From Sarcomyxa edulis (Eukaryota; Basidiomycota; Agaricomycetes; Agaricales; Mycenaceae): a DNA stretch of 64,000 bases. This document shows, in pieces, positions 57,583-64,000 of this stretch. How positions within the stretch are numbered: position 1 is the first letter of the stretch; each line of letters starts with the position of its first letter. Below the pieces are notes generated by a model that saw nothing but the letters and a program-made list of their open reading frames with translations, had not been told where the DNA came from and did not search any database. The position numbers and the translations under genes were made by a program. The stretch is from positions 310,001 through 374,000 of the forward strand of contig QUOL01000016.1 in the NCBI GenBank assembly GCA_009761415.1, read 5' to 3'.

Positions 57583-60500
57583 ATGTCCACAAACGAGGGC
57601 CAGGACCAGAGAGACATCTCCAGAGCTCCGTCTCCATGGTCCTCAGTACACCACCAGAATGGCACTGCTCCTCCCCAAGCTTCAACAGATCCTACTTCTC
57701 GTCCTTTAAACTCAAATGGCCCTTATTCTGCTCCCCCAACAAGCCCATCTCGCCTCCCTGACCGGCAGAACATTCCCACAAGAGCTTCAACCCTCGGTTC
57801 ATCCGATCCTTCACGTCATTTGGCTCCCAAGCATTCAAATACTATCCCATTTGCTCATAGTGAAGACCTCAATCATAGTAGTTCCTCAAAATCTTTCGGG
57901 GCTGGATTTCCTGGTTCATCTCCAAAACCAGCACCAGCTTTTCTCTCTGCAGCTGGCAACAATAGTCGTCCATCTACTCCTGCAAGTTCTAGCCAACATA
58001 AACCCACCTCTTCCTCCGGTCATTCTGACGACTCTAATCACCGGACGAGCATTGCTTCCTTCTCATCCGCTCAGTCTGGTTCTTCGACTTCGTCCGATCG
58101 AAAGCCTGCACCCACAGCAACTTCTTCTACCTCCGCCAGCGTGGTGCCGTCGTATGTCTCAGTTATGCTACAACTCTTCATCCCTAACATATTCATCTAT
58201 CTTAGAAACTGCTCGGCATGCGGTAAAGCCATGCAGGGACCGTTTGTCCGAGCGTTAGGCACTGTTTTCCATCTCAACTGCTTCAAATGCATGGTGCGTG
58301 TTTTTTGCCCTGGATCTTTAGTCATCTTGACCAACACATTCTTCGAGTAGGACTGTGGCGATGTCGTTGCGTCCAAGTTTTTCCCCATCGATGGCCCGGA
58401 TGGCAAGCAACAACCTCTTTGTGAGCGAGACTATTTTCGACGGTTGAACCTCATTTGTGCAAAATGCGGTATGGCATTGCGAGGCAGTTACATTACGGCA
58501 TGCAGTGAGCTCCTTTACAATTCTTCGTCGTAATCGTTCCAATTGACACCGTTTCGCAGACAAGAAATTTCACGTGGAACACTTTACATGTTCTCTTTGT
58601 CCTACTCTTTTCGGCCCACAAGACTCTTATTACGAACATGACGGGGACGTTTATTGCCATTTCCACTATTCAACTCGATTTGCGACCAAGTGCGCGGGAT
58701 GCAGTAGTGCTATTCTGAAGCAATTCGTAGAGATTAATCGAAACATGCGTGATGAGTGTTGGCACCCGGAGTGTTACATGATCAACAAGGTGCGTTTCGA
58801 TCCGATCATCACTTATAGCTGTATCTGATCGAAGTATATGTACGTATTGTAGTTTTGGAACGTGAAAGTAGTTTCACGGAGACCTACAAGCTCTGCTTCT
58901 TTGGAGGGAACTCCCGAAGAGCCCGCCTATGTCGAGGAGGAACAACGAGAGACCCCTTCTTCGTTAAAGGACAAACAGCTCCGGATGGAACAGCAGGTCT
59001 ATCGCATCTGGACGTACGTTCGTTCTTTTGGGGCTTATCTCCCAACCTCTAATCATGTTTTCTTGAAGTGTCCTATCTGCTTTCGAAGAGTCGAGTGCTG
59101 CCTGCATCTCAGACATGCTACGGCAAGTCAGCAACGGTCAATATCTGGACGCCATCCGGATGGCCGAGAAATTCATCCTACATGTGGAGGTCCTGTTTGC
59201 GACCATCGACGATCTCGAGTACCAATTTGCTCGACTAAACATGAAAGGTCTGCACACCCAAATCATGCCTCCCGAAGCACCTACGCTAAGAACCACTGCA
59301 ACAGGAATGTCTCATGTCCGAGAAGCACGCATGCTGTGTCGTAAAACCGTCGAACTGTTCACACTCCTGTCTCATACACAGGAAACGGGCTCCAGAAGAA
59401 TGGGCATGACACAAGAGCTACTGGCGCTGGTCACAGGACTCGCACATTACCTGAAGATTCTTATTCGGATAGCGCTCACGGGGGCACTCAAGCTAGAGAG
59501 GGAGCAGAGTGTGAGAGAGGCCATGTCGTCTTTTCTGGATAAGCTCCATTTACTTGCGGTACAAGGAGGCAATCCAGCTGCCAGACGAATGATCAAGGGC
59601 TCACACGGGGAGACGATAACTCCATCGTCAAATGGTAATTTTGGCACGGAGGGCGTGACGTACGGATTCCGGAGCTTGGCCCCTGAAAACGCCGGAGAAT
59701 CACCGTTTACCTCTGCTGCTCTGAGGGAAGGATCCAGCAAGATTTCGGCGAACAACCCACCGTCGGACCTTTGTGTCAAGTGCAAGTTGACTGTAGAGGA
59801 GGACTGCGTCCGGTTGGGAACCTACCAACGGTGGCATTCAAATTGTGTCCAGTGCGCCGTCTGCGGGAAAGTGGCAGCAGTGCCCGTTCCGAAGGAGATC
59901 GTCTCGCCCAAGGTTGATGACAAAGACGGGAAGGAGCTAACAAAAGACGGACAGGGTCCGAAGCTTTCGACTGCTCGAAAACCTCCGGCTAACGTTGGAC
60001 TGTTCGTGTACGAAGTGGACTCGAGAAAAGACATGTCGTTTGGTGAGGTACCGAGTGTCATTCTTTGCACTGAACACGCTCATCCTGGATGTCGATCTGG
60101 CTTCCAAGCCGTTCAACGATTAGAGCAGTACGCGTTTCTTTTGAACGTCGCGCTGCGGCGTCTCTATGTGGTCCTGAAGAAACAAGGCGTTGTAACATTG
60201 ACTCCAGGTATGATATTTTCTCTTTTCCTCTTCTCTCCTCAGCATTGACTTATTTGTTTAGACGTACCAGCAGCGAGCTCCGTTCTAGCTCAAACACCCT
60301 CAGAAACCGACCCATATCGTAACTCTGGCGATATCATGCGCATGAAATCTGTTCATCTAGACCGAAAACTTTCTGCGACCGCACGGCTACCAAAACGCTC
60401 GACTATCGTTGAAAGCCCTGCTGGACGAAGTGTTCGTCCTACAGATGTGCTTCATTCCCAGAGATCGCAAGAAATGGGAGTCTCACCGTCGCAGTCCCAG

Positions 60501-62411
60501 CGCCCACAGGTGTCTCAGCCTCAACCTCAAGGACAACAACAGCAAGGGCAGATACCTCAGCTGGGTGGGCAGTCCTCGAGTCGATCCCCACCAATGCCAC
60601 AACAACAGCAGCCACCGTCCAACACTGCTAATCGACATCGTCTTGGAAGATTAGCTGGGACTCTCGACACGAGTCCTCAAGGTCAGGGTCTTCGTCCGTC
60701 GTTCTCACGAAACAACACGGAGGTGATGATTGTAGATGAAAGTGTTCCAAACTCACCAGCCGAAAGGCAGGAAGAACCGCCGATACCTGCCTTGGATAAT
60801 GGTATCACATTAGCTGATATACCACAGCTGATGGAAGCTGCGCAGGCTCGAGAACAGCATCGCTCATTACCACGGCAGAATTCCACACCATACATCGCAG
60901 AACTTAGTCTCCTTGAATTGAACATTGTCAAGCATGCAGCTGTACTTGCCCTGTTTCGATCTCCTCTGCGGGATCAGTTCGACTTAGATGAGATTCTAGA
61001 GCTGGTAGAAGTCAAAAAGAGTGGGTTTTGGAATAAACTGTTCAAGGGGAACGATAAGAAGAACGTCAAGAAGAAAGGTGAGTTTTGATCTCATATCTGC
61101 GTGTGATTCAGGATAGATTGTTCATATGTTCTGTTTCTTGTTCAAGGTGTATTCGGCGTTCCCTTAGAACTTCTCGTGGAGAGAGAAGGTGCAGACTCGC
61201 TGTTAGGCGCAACAAGGGCAACAATCAGAGTACCCAGTTTTATCGATGATGTCATTTCTGCCATGAGACAAATGGGTCAGTGATCTACCTGATTTTAACT
61301 CGGTTGTTATCATAGCTAATGCGATTGGGTTCCGTAGACATGTCGATAGAGGGTATCTTCCGGAAGAACGGTAATATCAGACGGCTAAGAGACCTAACAG
61401 AAGCCATTGATCGAGATCCATCGTCCGTTGATCTTTCGCAAGATAATCCAGTCCAGCTTGCTGCCTTACTCAAAAAGTTCCTGCGAGACTTGCCCGATCC
61501 CCTTATGACGTTCAAACTACATCGATTGTTCATTGCCGCGCAATGTACGTATCTTGAGAAAAGTCTGTTCAATTTGGGCAGGACTCTAACGTCTTTGAAT
61601 TGCAGCCGTTCCTCAGGAAGCAGACAGAGTTCGATACCTCCATCTCGTCTCGTTGCTCTTGCCGAAAAGTCATCGCGATACGATGGAAGCTCTATTCGTT
61701 TTCCTCAAGTGGGTCGCATCGTTCGCGCATCTGGACGAAGAGACCGGTAGTAAGATGGATTTGGGAAATTTGGCGACAGTCATCTGTCCAAGTATACTGT
61801 ACTCCCGGGGCCGCGATGCCGTTCGAGATGAGAGCTTCGGCGCCATTCGAGTGATAACCTCTCTGCTCGAAAACCAGGACGAGTATTACACCGTCCCACA
61901 GGAGTTCCTACCCATTCTTCACGATCAAGATTACTTCGCTAACTCCATGGATTTGCCTAGTAAAGAGTTCATGAAGAAGTGCGATACCTACATGCGGGTG
62001 AAGGCGAATGGGCGATCCGCCCCTGGTACCCCGTTCAATGGAGTCAATACCAGCAGTCCTCGTTTCCCTGCACCCAGCTCTCCCAACTTGATGAATCTTG
62101 AACGGCCAGCCATCAATGGACCATCACCGTCTGAACGAAATATCAGACAACCACATCCTGGTATGCCACCCGCTGTGGGTTCTTATCCGCCCACTGGTTC
62201 TCCCATGTCACAGGGAATCGTTCAACCACCTCCACGGACTCCCCAGATGGATGATTGGGCTGCACCTCCGCGGCCTATCAATCCTGATGCCTCCAACTCC
62301 TCACGGCCGTCATCATACGTTCAGCCTCCAAGGACAAGCAGCGACCACCCACCACCATCATTCTCTCCTAATCCGAACGGTTATCCGTCTGCAGTCCGGC
62401 AGCGTACGTGA
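57583..62411 (+). CDS. LRG1: LIM-domain Rho GTPase-activating protein (LRG1-like)
   Basis: The protein switches off Rho-type GTPases and so controls cell-wall synthesis and polarity. A Ser/Pro-rich N-terminus leads to three LIM domains: CSACGKAMQGPFVRALGTVF with NCFKCMDCGD; CAKCGMALRGSYITAC with HVEHFTCSLC; and CAGCSSAILKQFVEINRN. A helical middle region (MLRQVSNGQYLDAIRMAEKF) is followed by a fourth LIM-like segment, CVKCKLTVEEDCVRLGTYQR with CTEHAHPGC. The RhoGAP domain starts GVFGVPLELLVEREGADSLL and has the arginine finger in EGIFRKNGNIRRLRDL and LLKKFLRDLPDPLMTFKLHR. A Pro-rich tail ends SAVRQRT. Introns lie inside the LIM region and the GAP domain (for example 61552-61606). This order matches yeast Lrg1. 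Confidence 0.93.
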
Positions 62412-63027
62412 CGTTGCTGTGCTCGACGGAATGTATTACGTTCGTCCCCTCTCTGCCGGTATGATGACGCTGCTCTCTCTCGTTGTTTCTTTCGATTTCG
62501 CATTATCTGTAGTTTACCATACTCTCCATACTCGCGCGTTCACTTATCGGTATGACACGGACGAAATATCTTCGCAGTACTTACGATACCCTATGCATTG
62601 TTTATGCACTTTCCACGTTACGAACATTAATTTGAACATTTCGCTCAAGCTATTGCTTTGAGCTTTGGCTAGCCTTGGTGACCGGATGGTCATCCAATTG
62701 CACAATCGACATTTGTCAGTGTCACGAATCGGTCACTGACCAATCACCGATTGTGACAGCGGGATATAATCGCACGTGATTGCCGGACGCGTAGTCCGTC
62801 GGCTGTTCCCTTTCCTGGATGGTGCGTCTCACCGGCTTGTGTCCGGTACGGAAATATTGCTGACTGCAAACAGCTTTCCTATGGTCTAGCACGCAACACT
62901 GACATCTGGTGGCCGAAATAATTCGCGCACACGGCCGTATACACCGGTATATATACCCAGCGCCATGCATCATCTTTCCAATCATTACCCACCCATACTC
63001 CGCGGTCAATCATTTCTCTAAACTATC
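62412..63027. other. intergenic region
   Basis: This holds the RhoGAP 3' flank and the promoter of the next gene. An imperfect inverted segment is seen around 62716-62757 (gtcacgaatcggtcactgac / accgattgtgac). No gene is seen. Confidence 0.4.
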
Positions 63028-63750
63028 ATGCACGATCAAAAACCCCAAGGGCCTTTCAGATTCTCTGGAAGCTCGTCTTTCGACTACTCTATGCCCGAGC
63101 ATCATGCCTGGCGTTATGAAAGAATGCCCTTCAACCATTTCTACCGTCGCGGTCGCGGTGGCTCTCGTATCCTCTGGTTCCTCATCGGTGTAGGTACCGC
63201 AACGTGGTGGAGTTGCCATAAGGAGGCGCACTCTAATGGGCGGTATTTCTCGCATTGCTATAATCCCCACATCCGCCCGGGTCCCCCGCCACCGGTAGAC
63301 AACAACGCGAACTCGCTTGCGAACCGTCAATGGCAGGAAAGATTGCGCAATTTCAATAATATGCCACCTGCTACGAGCTCCCCTCTTCCGCCTCCAGGTG
63401 TGCAGTGGGGTTTCGGTCAACAGTCACAAGCACAACAGTGGGAGGAGGAAAAGGAGAGAATGTGGGCTCTGGGTAGACAAGCCGGGGATAGCGTTCGTTC
63501 TTCTCCCTGTCCGTGATACTTCTTCTCATTGATGGGGTCTTCAAGCAGATGGCAGAAATGTCGGAGACGACACTCGAATCAATATTGACTACCGTCGAGG
63601 CATTGCGCTCCGTGAGTTCCTAGTCGACCAACCATATCCTTACTCAGTGACTCCCACAGAAATTGGCTGAACATCGTGCTGAGAGAGCAGCGGATAAGTC
63701 GCACGAGCCCCGCCGTCATAACGAACACGTCTTTACACCCAAACACTAGG
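63028..63750 (+). CDS. small Pro/Gln-rich protein with one hydrophobic segment
   Basis: I do not recognise this protein. It starts MHDQKPQGPFRFSGSSSFDY, then MPFNHFYRRGRGGSRILWFL and IGVGTATWWSCHKE, a single hydrophobic stretch of about 14 residues that could be a weak membrane anchor. A Pro/Asn/Gln-rich region follows, with a charged helix QQWEEEKERMWALGRQAGD. Two introns are supported by frame: gttcgttctt...ttcaag at about 63493-63546, and gtgagttcc...cccacag at about 63611-63658. The final exons give MAEMSETTLESILTTVEALR and KLAEHRAERAADKS, a coiled-coil-like end, closing VFTPKH at the TAG at 63748-63750. Similar short proteins occur in Agaricomycetes; a mitochondrial or ER-membrane location is possible but unproven. 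Confidence 0.72.
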
Positions 63751-64000
63751 TCAGCCCGCTGCACTCTCAGACATATGGTTGACTTTGACCATAATATCTG
63801 CACAAAGCAGCTGTAGTAGAGGTATATATGGTTGGTGTAGTCCTTAGCTTATGAAACGGTAGAAATTGACCATACTCGTGTCAGAGCTCACAGCCGGGTT
63901 CTTTCAATACGGTTGTCGATTACCATATCCCATAGGAGGGGACATATAGTGAGCTTCTACCATACCTGCCGGCCTCTGCATATAGCTGAACCCCACCATA

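Overview
The window is nuclear DNA of a filamentous basidiomycete, most likely an Agaricomycete (mushroom-type fungus). Protein genes are densely packed on both strands. Most are broken by many short introns (about 45-65 nt, GT...AG). The products are typical fungal housekeeping proteins (TAF10, SGF73, RPC53, KIN28/CDK7, HPT1, LRG1) mixed with basidiomycete-type families (a small secreted protein, a Zn2Cys6 factor, lineage-specific unknowns). I saw no rRNA, tRNA, CRISPR array or intact transposon. Splice sites were assigned by eye from reading frame and family motifs, so gene ends are firmer than some internal junctions.

Layout. 0.4-5.5 kb, all minus: xylulokinase, a small secreted protein, a cholinephosphate cytidylyltransferase-like gene. 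6.2-8.6 kb plus: an unrecognised coiled-coil/Ser-Thr-rich protein. 8.8-10.8 kb minus: ammonium transporter. 10.8-13.7 kb: gene-poor. 13.7-17.1 kb plus: a SAM methyltransferase with a repetitive N-terminus. 17.3-19.9 kb minus: a Gin4/Cdr2-type kinase. 20.4-23.4 kb plus: an E3 ligase combining four CCCH fingers, an RRM-like region and an RBR module. 23.8-31.5 kb: four related genes of one unrecognised family (A, B, C, D), with a broken copy of the E3-ligase tail between B and C; C carries an in-frame stop. 31.9-41.6 kb: CDK7, J-protein, OHCU decarboxylase, a dihydrodiol/xylose dehydrogenase-like enzyme, a MYND protein, HPT1 and RPC53. 41.6-45.1 kb minus: Zn2Cys6 transcription factor. 46.0-47.3 kb minus: SGF73. 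49.0-51.8 kb plus: FAD monooxygenase. 52.0-52.7 kb minus: TAF10. 53.3-56.1 kb minus: a repeat protein of unknown function. 57.6-62.4 kb plus: LIM-RhoGAP. 63.0-63.75 kb plus: a small Gly/Pro/Gln-rich protein with one hydrophobic segment.

How the genes relate. Four encode general transcription machinery: CDK7 (TFIIH), RPC53 (Pol III), SGF73 (SAGA) and TAF10 (TFIID and SAGA). HPT1 and OHCU decarboxylase both belong to purine metabolism. Xylulokinase and possibly the dehydrogenase are pentose enzymes. No metabolic gene cluster is evident. Several head-to-head pairs share promoters shorter than 200 bp (KIN28/J-protein, OHCU/dehydrogenase, HPT1/RPC53). The most unusual region is 20.4-31.5 kb: an RNA-binding-type ubiquitin ligase next to a local expansion of a lineage-specific family that has undergone duplication, inversion and partial decay. 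Other points of interest are a 7-nt exon and a GC-AG intron in HPT1, and a cytidylyltransferase whose catalytic HxGH motif reads NVGH.
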